Assembly: GCA_964613215.1 (NCBI GenBank)
Contig: CAZTHK010000007.1
Location: 62,001 to 126,000 of the forward strand
Source: CAZTHK01 sp964613215
Lineage (GTDB): Bacteria > Krumholzibacteriota > Krumholzibacteriia > Krumholzibacteriales > CAZTHK01
Length of the DNA stretch: 64,000 nt
Reading direction: 5' to 3'
A program made the translations under genes and the position numbers. Below, piece after piece: positions 43,918 to 51,827 of this stretch. A model generated the notes under the pieces. It was not told the DNA's origin, searched no databases, and was given only the letters and a program-made list of their open reading frames with translations. Positions within the stretch are counted from its first letter, which is position 1. Every line of letters starts with the position of its first letter.

Positions 43918-45160
43918 CTGCTACAAACTCCGCAATTCTGTCAAAACCGACATTGCTCTGTTCACCACTTCTCATATTCTTTATGGTAGCCACACCATTT
44001 ATAACCTCTTCGGGTCCCAGCAGAATAGTAAATGGAGAGTCAGAAGCGGAAGCACTTTTGAGCTGTTTCTTCAGATTGCGGCCGGATAGATCCACCTCGG
44101 TTTTAATTCCCCACCTTCTCAGGTCATCCGCTATATCCAGAGCCTTCCCTGACACATCACTATCTATTACCGCGATATAAACATCGGAGTGCTCCCTCTT
44201 CATAATCTCTTTCTTCTCCTCCGGAATTACCTCCAGTAATCTTTCCATTCCGGCGCTGAACCCAACCGCCGGTACAGGTTTGCCACCGCATTCCTCTGCC
44301 AGCCCATCGTACCTGCCCCCCCCACAGAGGGCGTTCTGTGCTCCCAGAACCGGATGGATTATCTCGAAGGCGGTCTTGGTATAATAATCAAGCCCCCTCA
44401 CCAGAAAGGGGTCCAGGGAATATTTCACCCCTATTTGATCCAGAATTTCCTTCAGCCTGGAGAAATGCTCTGCGCATTCATCACAGAGATGATCCACTAT
44501 CACCGGCAGATCCTCCTTCACTCCCAGGCACTTCTTACAGTCGAATACTCTGAGAGGATTAACTGCCGCCCTGCTTCTGCAATCCTCACAGAGCCGGTCT
44601 TCCATTCCTTTGAGTTTTCCGGTAAGAATCTCAAGATATGGCGGACGGCACTCCTGGCACCCCACACTGTTCATCTTCACCTCCAGCCCGGCCAGTCCCA
44701 GAACTTCATGAACCCTTATACTCAACTCGATAATCTCCGCATCGATGGCCGGATAGGAACCACCCAGAGTCTCTGCGCCCACCTGGTGAAACTGGCGGTA
44801 CCTTCCCGCCTGAGGCCTGTCATATCTGAACATGGGCCCCATATAGTAGAAACGGGTAATACCAGCCTCTCTGTGCAATCCGTTTTCCAGAAATGCCCGC
44901 ATCACCGGAGCGGTGTTTTCCGGCCTGAGGGTCAGGTTTCTGCCCTTCTTATCCTTGAAAGTGTACATCTCCTTGGTGACAATATCTGTCCCTTCACCCA
45001 CAGCTCTTATAAACAGGTCGGTCATCTCGAATATGGGGGTTCTTATTTCCGAATACCCGTAACTCTGGAGTAGCCGGGAGAGCTTCTCCTCCATATACTG
45101 CCAGAGCTTTATTTCATCGCCGAACAGATCGCTGGTTCCTCTCGGTTTCTTGAACTTCAT
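43904..45160 (-). CDS. hisS: Histidyl-tRNA synthetase
   Basis: 418 aa, normal length. Class II motifs: GTSDLFGDEIKLWQYMEE at the start, TLRPENTAPVMRAFLENGL near residue 77, HQVGAETLGG, VRGLDYYTKTAFEII and GGRYDGLAEECGG. Several Cys pairs occur in the middle (CQECRPPY, LCEDCRSR, DCKKC, LCDECAEHF), a feature of some bacterial HisRS that may bind zinc. It charges tRNA-His. Its ATG overlaps the VanZ-like stop (ATGA), and it is followed by aspS with overlap, the common hisS-aspS pair. Confidence 0.98.
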   Translation of the reverse strand: MKFKKPRGTSDLFGDEIKLWQYMEEKLSRLLQSYGYSEIRTPIFEMTDLFIRAVGEGTDIVTKEMYTFKDKKGRNLTLRPENTAPVMRAFLENGLHREAGITRFYYMGPMFRYDRPQAGRYRQFHQVGAETLGGSYPAIDAEIIELSIRVHEVLGLAGLEVKMNSVGCQECRPPYLEILTGKLKGMEDRLCEDCRSRAAVNPLRVFDCKKCLGVKEDLPVIVDHLCDECAEHFSRLKEILDQIGVKYSLDPFLVRGLDYYTKTAFEIIHPVLGAQNALCGGGRYDGLAEECGGKPVPAVGFSAGMERLLEVIPEEKKEIMKREHSDVYIAVIDSDVSGKALDIADDLRRWGIKTEVDLSGRNLKKQLKSASASDSPFTILLGPEEVINGVATIKNMRSGEQSNVGFDRIAEFVAGERE

Positions 45161-45543
45161 GATCTTTCAGGCCTCTTCTCTCTCCCGAAGTAAACATAGC
45201 TTGCCAGGGTGCCGGCAACCACTCCCATGGTATCTGCAATTCCGTCGTAGAAGCTGGAGTCACGGCCGGTATGACCCTGATATATTTCATCCACGGCGGC
45301 TATCCCTATACCACTAACAATTACCAGAAAACAAATCAAGCCAACTTTTCTTGTATTTTCACCATTCAATGCCCGGTAAAATAAAACGGCGAGTACACCA
45401 TATTCAAAAAAGTGAGCTAATTTATCCATCCCGCCCGGTCCTTCAGGGTATCTGGAAGGCAGGGACGAAATTGAAGACAATGAAAAAATCACTACTATCC
45501 AGATGGAAAGATGCAACCATTTTATTACCGACTTCCCGGGCAT
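45157..45543 (-). CDS. VanZ-like membrane protein
   Basis: 128 aa from the ATG at 45543, chosen for AGAGGAG four to five bases upstream; a longer upstream frame lacks a start site of similar quality. Family features: DKLAHFFEYGVLAVLFYRAL (His and Glu conserved in VanZ-like proteins), then GIAAVDEIYQGHTGRDSSFYDGIADTMGVVAG. About four membrane helices. VanZ itself gives low-level teicoplanin resistance, but most family members have unknown envelope roles. The stop overlaps the hisS start (ATGA). Confidence 0.88.
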   Translation of the reverse strand: MPGKSVIKWLHLSIWIVVIFSLSSISSLPSRYPEGPGGMDKLAHFFEYGVLAVLFYRALNGENTRKVGLICFLVIVSGIGIAAVDEIYQGHTGRDSSFYDGIADTMGVVAGTLASYVYFGREKRPERS

Positions 45544-45610
45544 GGATCTCCTCTTAATCAAGACACAATAAGTACGATGGAAAGATAATAACAAAAACCG
45601 GAGATACCAA

Positions 45611-46534
45611 TTACTTTGATATGTATTCCTCGATAGCAGGAAGGCCCTTTTGCTTAAGTCTTTCCAGAAGCTCCAGGTCACTCCTGCGGGGATAAATAAA
45701 GCCCGATAGTCCTAACCATTGGAGTCTCTCCTTTAGAGAACGGTCGGCTATCCTTATAGCTTCGGGGAAACTTTTGGTAAACCTGTCGATCAACATATCT
45801 TCCACCGAAGGATCGGAGACCAGAAGAAGATCCGGATAGGCTTTTCCCTTCAAAAGAATCTCCAGCTCATCATCTCTAATTACTTTGCGCTCCCTGAGAT
45901 ACTCATAGCTGTCCATGCTGAGTCCGCAGGCATCCATGTTCTCCAGAATCACACTGTAAACAACTCTCTGCTCATCCAGGCAGTCCCCGCTGAATTCAAC
46001 CTGTAAAGCTTCCGTTACCCCCGGACATGAATCAATGAGAGCATAGTAGGGAGAGATAAAACCGGAGGCTGAAAAAGGCGAAGTAAATATACAGCTTTCA
46101 ATCTGACCGGGCGACTTAATCCCGCCATTCTTTGCCAGTATAACCCCCCCGGAATAGACATGTCCCGCCCGGTTGGTGGCAATAAGTGAACAGCGGTAAT
46201 CATCATTTCCCAAATATGGCACGTACTGAACCGAGGTTAAGAGGTAGAAGTCACACCCGGACAGATCATCACTATCCATATAATGCCACCTGACGTTACC
46301 GTATCCCCTCTCCAGGGCAAAATCAGAGAGGGATTCAAGAATACTTCCCGCCCTTGCCGAATCGAATGGACATACTCCCACGGTAATGGGAATGTGTGCC
46401 ATGTCGTTATGTTCCAGGAAAACGGCTCCGATAGCCAGAACCACTATGGCGGAGAATATAAGCATAGTGGTAAACCTGCCCAGATAGGTGGAGAGTATAC
46501 TGTAGTCCAGTTTGAAATTTTTATTCTTTTTCAT
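45611..46534 (-). CDS. Membrane-anchored PhnD-like periplasmic binding protein
   Basis: 307 aa from the ATG at 46534, with GGAAG nine bases upstream, overlapping the YbbR end by 14 nt. One N-terminal membrane anchor (FTTMLIFSAIVVLAIGAVFL) leads to a type 2 periplasmic-binding fold: ITVGVCPFDSARAGSILESLSDFALERGYGNVRW, DFYLLTSVQYVP and the phosphonate-binding-like SPFSASGFISPYYALIDS. This resembles the PhnD/SsuA2 group that binds phosphate or phosphonate for ABC uptake. No permease or ATPase lies nearby, and the anchor is a transmembrane helix rather than a lipid. It may be a sensor or envelope factor; this is inference. Confidence 0.72.
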   Translation of the reverse strand: MKKNKNFKLDYSILSTYLGRFTTMLIFSAIVVLAIGAVFLEHNDMAHIPITVGVCPFDSARAGSILESLSDFALERGYGNVRWHYMDSDDLSGCDFYLLTSVQYVPYLGNDDYRCSLIATNRAGHVYSGGVILAKNGGIKSPGQIESCIFTSPFSASGFISPYYALIDSCPGVTEALQVEFSGDCLDEQRVVYSVILENMDACGLSMDSYEYLRERKVIRDDELEILLKGKAYPDLLLVSDPSVEDMLIDRFTKSFPEAIRIADRSLKERLQWLGLSGFIYPRRSDLELLERLKQKGLPAIEEYISK

Positions 46535-47492
46535 CCGGTTTCTTCCGGTCGGTTGATTCGGGATATACGGTAACCTGAAAGGCATCAACATCCAGCCAGT
46601 ATTCTTCTATCCCATCCGGAACAATTACCTCCGGTACGATTTTGTAACTCCCCGGTTTCCTGCCGGAAACCTTCAGGATGATGGAAATATCATTGGGTTC
46701 TATGCCTCTTACCCTATCCTCCGGTCCCTCCAATGTGATGGAAACGGTTCTGGGGGAATACTCGACTTTCAGCCCCTTTTCATCCTGTAATATTATGGGA
46801 GGAACATTGGTTAGAGTTTTCTCCGCACTCTTACTAATCCTCATCTCCACCAGAACGGTCCCGGTGGAAACCTTTACCTCCCTCCCCATCAGCTTCAAAC
46901 CGGTCTCCACCATAATATCCCCCCTCCTATCCCGGATATCTATCTCTTCGGTGGTGAGAAAATCTATTCCATTTACAATACTCCTGGCCCCGGATACACT
47001 CACCTTTTCCGGTATTATATCAGGGCTTTCGGTGATTATTACATCTTCGGGAATTTCGCCTTTATAAGCTATCTTAACAGGCACCTTCTTGCTTATTACC
47101 GGTTCGATATTCAGAACCAGCACCCTGGGATCCTCTATGCTGACATCCCTGAGATCAATTTCCTCTGGTATGTTGAGCATGGTGGAAGAAAGCTGGATGT
47201 TTATTCTCCCCTTCTTGGCATTGGAGAGATTCACATTAGCCCTGGGGTTGCCCATGAATCTCAATCTGAGCAGATTGCTCCTCTGCCCCTTTATGGTGAC
47301 CTTGACATAGTCTGGAACATCATTCACCACTATCAGGCTGTCCGGCAGGTTGACCAGGGTAAGGGGTATTCTGAATTTCTGCTTTTCCTCCTGTTGAGCG
47401 GTTACATGAAACCATATAAATATGGCGAATAAAATGGCCAGAATCTTAGCCCCGATATTTTCCCGTATAAGTTTGACAAACGTGCCTGTCAC
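46521..47492 (-). CDS. YbbR-domain protein (CdaR-like)
   Basis: 323 aa. A single N-terminal membrane helix (GAKILAILFAIFIWFHVTA) is followed by three to four YbbR repeats of ~85 residues: FRIPLTLVNLPDSLIVVNDVPDYVKVTIKGQ, VPVKIAYKGEIPEDVIIT with PEKVSVSGARSIVNGIDFL, and KTLTNVPPIILQ with VSITLEGPEDRVRGI. In Firmicutes such proteins (CdaR) control the diadenylate cyclase CdaA; here no cyclase gene is in the window. The start is GTG (47492). It lies 38 bp after the amidase gene and overlaps the PhnD-like gene. Confidence 0.9.
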   Translation of the reverse strand: MTGTFVKLIRENIGAKILAILFAIFIWFHVTAQQEEKQKFRIPLTLVNLPDSLIVVNDVPDYVKVTIKGQRSNLLRLRFMGNPRANVNLSNAKKGRINIQLSSTMLNIPEEIDLRDVSIEDPRVLVLNIEPVISKKVPVKIAYKGEIPEDVIITESPDIIPEKVSVSGARSIVNGIDFLTTEEIDIRDRRGDIMVETGLKLMGREVKVSTGTVLVEMRISKSAEKTLTNVPPIILQDEKGLKVEYSPRTVSITLEGPEDRVRGIEPNDISIILKVSGRKPGSYKIVPEVIVPDGIEEYWLDVDAFQVTVYPESTDRKKPDEKE

Positions 47493-47530
47493 AGATTCCG
47501 CCCTCTGGATATACTCACCGGCATACCATC

Positions 47531-48862
47531 CTATCGCACCACTCGAAGTTTCTGGCCGGGTATAATCTTGGAACTCCCGTAAATTTCATTTAAACCTCTC
47601 AATTCCTCCAATGAGATATGATATCTCCTTGCTATCTTCCACAGTGTTTCCCCCCGGGAAACTATATGAACCGACTTTTTATCTACCGGTCCAATACGTT
47701 TTTCAGGATGATATTCACTTATATAACTGATTATTCCACGGGCAATCTTCTCTGCGTATTCCCTTCTTACGCTTCTCTTCTTCAACAGCCTGGAGTCCCT
47801 GCTGTTAGTCAGATAGGCCAGCTCGATCAGTACCGCCGGCATGTAGAGCGGATTGAGGACGTCAAAATTGGCCTGCAGAACACTTCTGAAGGGGATCGGG
47901 CCGACATCCTTCAGTAGACGGGAGATCTTCTCTGCCAGGAGGCTGCTCTGATGTATGTTGTTATTTCGGTTGAGGTCTACCAGAATTGATTTTACGTCAT
48001 CATCCAGAGCGGTTTTCTCTTCTCCCATACTCAGCATCAGATTCTCCCTTTCCGCCACCCTTCTGGCCCCTTCATCCGTGGCACCACCGGCCGAAAGGAA
48101 ATATATCTCCGAGCCCCTGACCCTTTCACAGATCCTCCGTGGTTTATCCAGGGCATTAACGTGTATACTGACAAAGCAGTTTCCCTCATGTTCGCGGGCT
48201 ATCTGCACCCTCCTCCACCTTCCCACATCGTAATCCCCATCCCTGGTCATCACACATTTTATTCCCCGGTATCTGTTCAATTGCCCCATCAACAGTCTGG
48301 ATACATCCAGTACTATATCCTTTTCCAGCAGACCATAATGACAGGTACCCGGCTTGGAGCCGCCATGGCCGGGATCGATCACCACTATGAAATCTCCGCT
48401 GTTCGCCACTTCTCTTGCCCTGCTCTTCCGTTTCTTTATTTCCCGGTGGGACAGGACCTTTTCAACATCGATCACAATTCTGTGAGGTTTTCCTCTGATG
48501 GGTTTAAGTGCAAAATGGTTGAAACTGGCTGCCCCGGGCAGATCCAGAACAACCTGTCCAATGGAATTAAGGCGGTTCACCCGTATTCTTCTGATAACTC
48601 CGTCCCCCACCCGTATGGTACCCAGAGGGGGAGCTATCTTTCCCCTCTCTATATCTATGGCTATTCTGTGAGGATTGGATAAGACCCTTACCCGGTAGGA
48701 GGATTCACTGCTCATGTCCAGCACCACCCTGGTTTTCTCCGGGCCGGTCCAGCACCTGATATCATCCACCCGGTTCCTCACCGGAGCAGAATGGGCCGGA
48801 AGTGAAAGCAGCACGATAAAAATCGACAAACTTGATTTTACCTGCCCTGAAAACACCACCAT
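47531..48862 (-). CDS. N-acetylmuramoyl-L-alanine amidase (AMIN, amidase_3, LysM)
   Basis: 443 aa. A signal peptide (SLSIFIVLLSLPAHS) is followed by an AMIN-like domain (~28-135), the zinc amidase_3 domain (~155-380) and a C-terminal LysM (HIVSRGETLWKIARRYHISLEELRGLN). The catalytic set is visible: VIDPGHGG (zinc His), LLEKDIVLDVSR (Glu), FVSIHVNA (zinc His) and VLIELAYLTN (catalytic Glu). It cleaves the peptide stem from peptidoglycan in the periplasm, normally during division. It lies between the M23 peptidase and YbbR genes. GAGGT precedes the ATG by four bases. Confidence 0.94.
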   Translation of the reverse strand: MVVFSGQVKSSLSIFIVLLSLPAHSAPVRNRVDDIRCWTGPEKTRVVLDMSSESSYRVRVLSNPHRIAIDIERGKIAPPLGTIRVGDGVIRRIRVNRLNSIGQVVLDLPGAASFNHFALKPIRGKPHRIVIDVEKVLSHREIKKRKSRAREVANSGDFIVVIDPGHGGSKPGTCHYGLLEKDIVLDVSRLLMGQLNRYRGIKCVMTRDGDYDVGRWRRVQIAREHEGNCFVSIHVNALDKPRRICERVRGSEIYFLSAGGATDEGARRVAERENLMLSMGEEKTALDDDVKSILVDLNRNNNIHQSSLLAEKISRLLKDVGPIPFRSVLQANFDVLNPLYMPAVLIELAYLTNSRDSRLLKKRSVRREYAEKIARGIISYISEYHPEKRIGPVDKKSVHIVSRGETLWKIARRYHISLEELRGLNEIYGSSKIIPGQKLRVVR

Positions 48863-48963
48863 CGGTACCTCTGCTCAATCAAATATATCCTGATTCAAAC
48901 AATAGTGTATAACAAACAGCACTAAATTCGAAGGAAATAAATAACCGTTATTATTCCTGTATA

Positions 48964-49878
48964 TCAGTTAAAGTATACACCTTCTGGAATAATATAATTA
49001 AGAGGATTCCGGTGAGCGTTTCTGAATATAACTTCGTAATGGAGATGGCTGCCTGTTGACAAACCGGTATTACCGACCTTTCCTAAAATCTCCCCACGTT
49101 TAATCTTCTGTCCCCGCCTTACCGTTATGCGTGACAGATGGGCGTAGCGGGTCTTAAATCCATTCTTGTGATTCAGTTCTACCACCAGCCCGAAACTCCC
49201 GTTCTTCCTGGCCATGGTCACAACACCGTCTGCCGTGCTCATTACCGGAGTCCCCGTTCTGGCACAATAGTCCACTCCCAGGTGCCTGGCCAGCCTGCCG
49301 GTAAAGGGATCCATCCTCATGCCAAAACGGCTGGACAGGAACCCTCCCCTCAAAGGCCTGATAGAAGGTGTACAATCCCTTATCTTCTTCTCTTTCTTGA
49401 TGATTTCAAGAATTTCCCTGAACCCCTCCCGTTCCAGCTTTGCCTGCCGTAAAACCTTGTCTATATCCTCATCCAGACTGGAGGAGTGATATCCACTGCC
49501 TGATATGCCGGCTTCATCCTTCACACTGGGACCTCCCACACCTACCTCCCAGACATCCCTGGATATCGGCTCCAGTCCTGCCATTAAGCGTAAATCGTTC
49601 TGAAGCTCATAATTATCCGCTATCTTCTGTTTAAGACTGCGAATCTCCTTCCTGAAATGGCCTATCTGGAGACTTAGATTGCTGTTTTCCATCCTCAGTT
49701 CTTCCATCCGGTTAATATCGGCAATCCGGCCGGAATATTTCACTATCATGGAAACAGAAACCGCACACAGGGCAACAAAGAGGGTGAGCAGGGAAATAGC
49801 CACCCGGCGGTGAATCCTTATCGATCTTACACCGGCATTTCCTTTTCTTACATATAAGAAATTAAGATATCTATCCAT
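48964..49878 (-). CDS. M23 (LytM-type) peptidase with coiled coil
   Basis: 304 aa. A short cytosolic N-terminus and one membrane helix (AISLLTLFVALCAVSVSMIV) are followed by a coiled coil (NRMEELRMENSNLSL ... RKEIRSLKQKIADN). The M23 domain then has all zinc ligands: FGMRMDPFTGRLARHLGVDYC (H-x3-D) and GSHLHYEV (HxH), with an active-site H in TRYAHLSR. It is either a peptidoglycan endopeptidase or an EnvC/MepM-type factor; because the ligands are intact, activity is likely. It is the first gene of the wall cluster, with a candidate promoter 37-65 bp upstream of its ATG. Confidence 0.93.
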   Translation of the reverse strand: MDRYLNFLYVRKGNAGVRSIRIHRRVAISLLTLFVALCAVSVSMIVKYSGRIADINRMEELRMENSNLSLQIGHFRKEIRSLKQKIADNYELQNDLRLMAGLEPISRDVWEVGVGGPSVKDEAGISGSGYHSSSLDEDIDKVLRQAKLEREGFREILEIIKKEKKIRDCTPSIRPLRGGFLSSRFGMRMDPFTGRLARHLGVDYCARTGTPVMSTADGVVTMARKNGSFGLVVELNHKNGFKTRYAHLSRITVRRGQKIKRGEILGKVGNTGLSTGSHLHYEVIFRNAHRNPLNYIIPEGVYFN

Positions 49879-49914
49879 ACCTATAACTGCCAGTTCACTA
49901 ACAACTTGTCACTA

Positions 49915-49943
49915 AGCCTACTTTCAGCTTACTGGAGTGTCAA
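49915..49943 (-). promoter_or_regulatory. Sigma70-type promoter for the cell-wall operon
   Basis: On the minus strand TTGACA (49938-49943) is followed by 17 bp and TAGGCT (49915-49920, three of six). It would start transcription about 30 nt before the M23 peptidase ATG. Confidence 0.4.
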
Positions 49944-50022
49944 GTATTATCTAACCTGTTCAAATAGCAAGGTGCATACCAGTAAAAATTCGTTTTCAAT
50001 CATAATTCACATTCCCCCCTTA

Positions 50023-50060
50023 TCCATAAAAAAAAGGCGGGAATAATTCCCGCCCTTTTT
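50023..50060 (-). terminator. Rho-independent terminator after rpoD
   Basis: GGCGGGAA (50036-50043) pairs with TTCCCGCC (50047-50054) around a 3-nt loop. On the minus strand eight T follow the stem (50028-50035), 20 bp past the rpoD stop. The plus-strand side also has five T, so it could act in both directions. Confidence 0.93.
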
Positions 50061-50078
50061 ACAGGATATCACCTGTTT

Positions 50079-50942
50079 TTACATATCCTCGGAATAACCG
50101 GTGAGATACTTCTTTCTCTTTACATGCCTGAGGCGCTGAATGGCCTTCTCCTTAATCTGACGAATTCTCTCACGGGTCAGGTTCATCCTTTCACCGATCT
50201 CCTCCAGGGTCATCGGCTCTCTCCCCTCCAGTCCGAAATAGAGGGTAAGGATAGTCCTCTCCCGCTCTGTCAGAGTGTCGAGAGCCTTACGCATATCTTC
50301 GCAAAGCGCATTGGTGTAAGTCATCTCATCGGTGGAATCCTGATTATCGTCAGGGAGGTAATCCACCAGAGTGTTTCCCTCTTCGTCGTCATTAAAAGAC
50401 GCATCCAGAGACAGGTGGCTGTTTGCTATGGTCATGGTATCCCGGACTTCCTCCTTGGGCAGATTGAGCCTTTCAGCAATTTCCTCCACCTCTGGAGTCC
50501 TCTCCAGCTCCTGATCCAGCTCTCTGGCAGCCTTACCTATCCGGTAGAGGGTGCCTGCTCTGTTTAGGGGCAACCTGACAATCCTGGATTGCTCAGCCAG
50601 CGCTTGAAGCATGGCCTGTCTTATCCACCACACCGCATAGGAGATAAATTTAAATCCCCTCTTTTCATCGAATCTATGGGCTGCCTTAATCAAACCAAGG
50701 TTCCCTTCATCGATCAGGTCGGCGAGGGAAAGACCCTGATTAACATACTGCTTTGCTATGGATACAACAAATCTCAGGTTTGCCTTCACCAGCTTGTGCA
50801 GAGACTCTTCATCGCCCTTGTGAATCCCGCGGGCCAGCTTCCTCTCCTCTTCTCTGGAAAGCAGGGGAGTGTTGTTTATCTCTTTAAGGTAGAGATCCAG
50901 ACTCTTTTCCCCGAGTTTATCGCCCTTTTTCTTCTCGAACAT
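50079..50942 (-). CDS. rpoD: Primary sigma factor RpoD, short FCB type
   Basis: 287 aa from the ATG at 50942, with GGAGGAAGG just upstream; an in-frame extension to 50990 lacks such a site. Region 1.2 (SLDLYLKEINNTPLLSREEERKLA), region 2 (NLRFVVSIAKQYVNQGLSLADLIDEGNLGLIKAAHRFDEKRGFKFISYAVWWIRQAM), region 3 and region 4 (REPMTLEEIGERMNLTRERIRQIKEKAIQRLR) are complete. Region 1.1 is missing, as in Bacteroidetes RpoD of similar length. It directs core RNA polymerase to housekeeping promoters. It is a single-gene unit with its own promoter ~250 bp upstream and a strong terminator. RpoS-like naming is less likely because of the TTGACA-type promoters around it. Confidence 0.94.
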   Translation of the reverse strand: MFEKKKGDKLGEKSLDLYLKEINNTPLLSREEERKLARGIHKGDEESLHKLVKANLRFVVSIAKQYVNQGLSLADLIDEGNLGLIKAAHRFDEKRGFKFISYAVWWIRQAMLQALAEQSRIVRLPLNRAGTLYRIGKAARELDQELERTPEVEEIAERLNLPKEEVRDTMTIANSHLSLDASFNDDEEGNTLVDYLPDDNQDSTDEMTYTNALCEDMRKALDTLTERERTILTLYFGLEGREPMTLEEIGERMNLTRERIRQIKEKAIQRLRHVKRKKYLTGYSEDM

Positions 50943-51365
50943 TTTCCTTCCTCCATTAATTATTTTATCCCTGTTCCTATCCTTTAACAAATTTTTTATT
51001 CATTTTCTCCAACTTTTTTCAACTATTTAAGATCTCGCCGTGTGTTGTTTGCAAATTTCTCTTAATCTATTGCGAATACTGCAATTATATGGTGGGGTCA
51101 TATTTGAGGATATCGTTCGGCAGCTCCGGTCCTTCCCTTAAATAATATACACTGTTCTGCGATTTGGTAGTTTACACTATATATGAATTTATGTCAACCC
51201 CAAAAAGGCTTTTCCTGCGATAAGTTGCCAGACTACCATACAGGGCAATGAATTACGCTATTTTCTAATCAAAAACTAACGCCGAATTATAATTATCAGC
51301 CCCCGGGAATCCCCTTGACAGAAAGCCTGCCGCTGTCTTTTGCGCTTCACCAATCCGTGCAGTTT
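50943..51365. other. Gene-free leader region upstream of rpoD
   Basis: 423 bp between the coiled-coil gene and rpoD, AT-rich. It holds the candidate rpoD promoter at 51169-51197, implying a 5' leader of ~220 nt. I see no strong hairpin, RNA gene or reading frame in the leader. Confidence 0.6.
51169..51197 (-). promoter_or_regulatory. Sigma70-type promoter for rpoD
   Basis: On the minus strand a perfect TTGACA (51192-51197) is followed by exactly 17 bp and TAAACT (51169-51174, four of six). Confidence 0.5.
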
Positions 51366-51716
51366 CTAAATGTCCTGCTCCCCCTCATCCACTCCCTCAT
51401 TTTCATTCTCCTCCATGTCCCTTTCCTTTATCGTTTCTATCTCTCCCTCCTTGAGCTTTAACTCTTCCTCCAGGCTCTCTATCTTCTCTACAAGATTTCT
51501 CACATCCGTGTCCCTGACCACTGTATTCTTCCCGGGACTTTTCAGGATATCATAGACTCTTCCTCCCAGTTCCGCCAGATGCTTCTCGATGGACCTGTTC
51601 AAACCCACCATCTCTATCCTCTTCTTACTTATCCGGGCAAGTTCATCCGTCTTCTCATAGGCCGATCCGTACCACTCAACCAGATTATTCCTGACCCTGT
51701 TCCATAACGTATCCAT
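51366..51716 (-). CDS. Small cytosolic coiled-coil protein
   Basis: 116 aa from the ATG at 51716, chosen for AAGGGGGAG three bases upstream. The N-terminal half (WNRVRNNLVEWYGSAYEKTDELARISKKRIEMVGLNRSIEKHLAELGGRVYDIL) is helical and resembles small phasin-like or YtxH-like proteins of unknown role. After a short NTVVRDTDVR link, a coiled coil (KIESLEEELKLKEGEIETIKE) and an acidic tail (EENENEGVDEGEQD) follow. No signal peptide. It is divergently transcribed from the LpxH-like gene, with 111 bp between them. No named family is assigned. Confidence 0.75.
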   Translation of the reverse strand: MDTLWNRVRNNLVEWYGSAYEKTDELARISKKRIEMVGLNRSIEKHLAELGGRVYDILKSPGKNTVVRDTDVRNLVEKIESLEEELKLKEGEIETIKERDMEENENEGVDEGEQDI

Positions 51717-51795
51717 TGTCTCCCCCTTTCTTTTGCCACTATTTTTTACGATTTTACTTGCTTTATGTTCCATCTTCTCCTAAATCTTTATCCAG

Positions 51796-51801
51796 TATAA
51801 T
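51796..51801 (+). promoter_or_regulatory. Possible -10 box for the LpxH-like gene
   Basis: A perfect TATAAT lies 26 bp before the TTG start, in the divergent 111-bp gap. I see no good -35 at 16-18 bp, so this is only a candidate. Confidence 0.3.
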
Positions 51802-51827
51802 GATAATAACAACCACCGGGGGTCACC

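Noticed and set aside
50943..50990. Longer N-terminus for RpoD
   Set aside because: The downstream ATG has a far better Shine-Dalgarno and gives the usual short FCB sigma factor.
51314..51319. Plus-strand TTGACA
   Set aside because: No -10 box at 16-18 bp and no plus-strand gene start downstream within a sensible distance.
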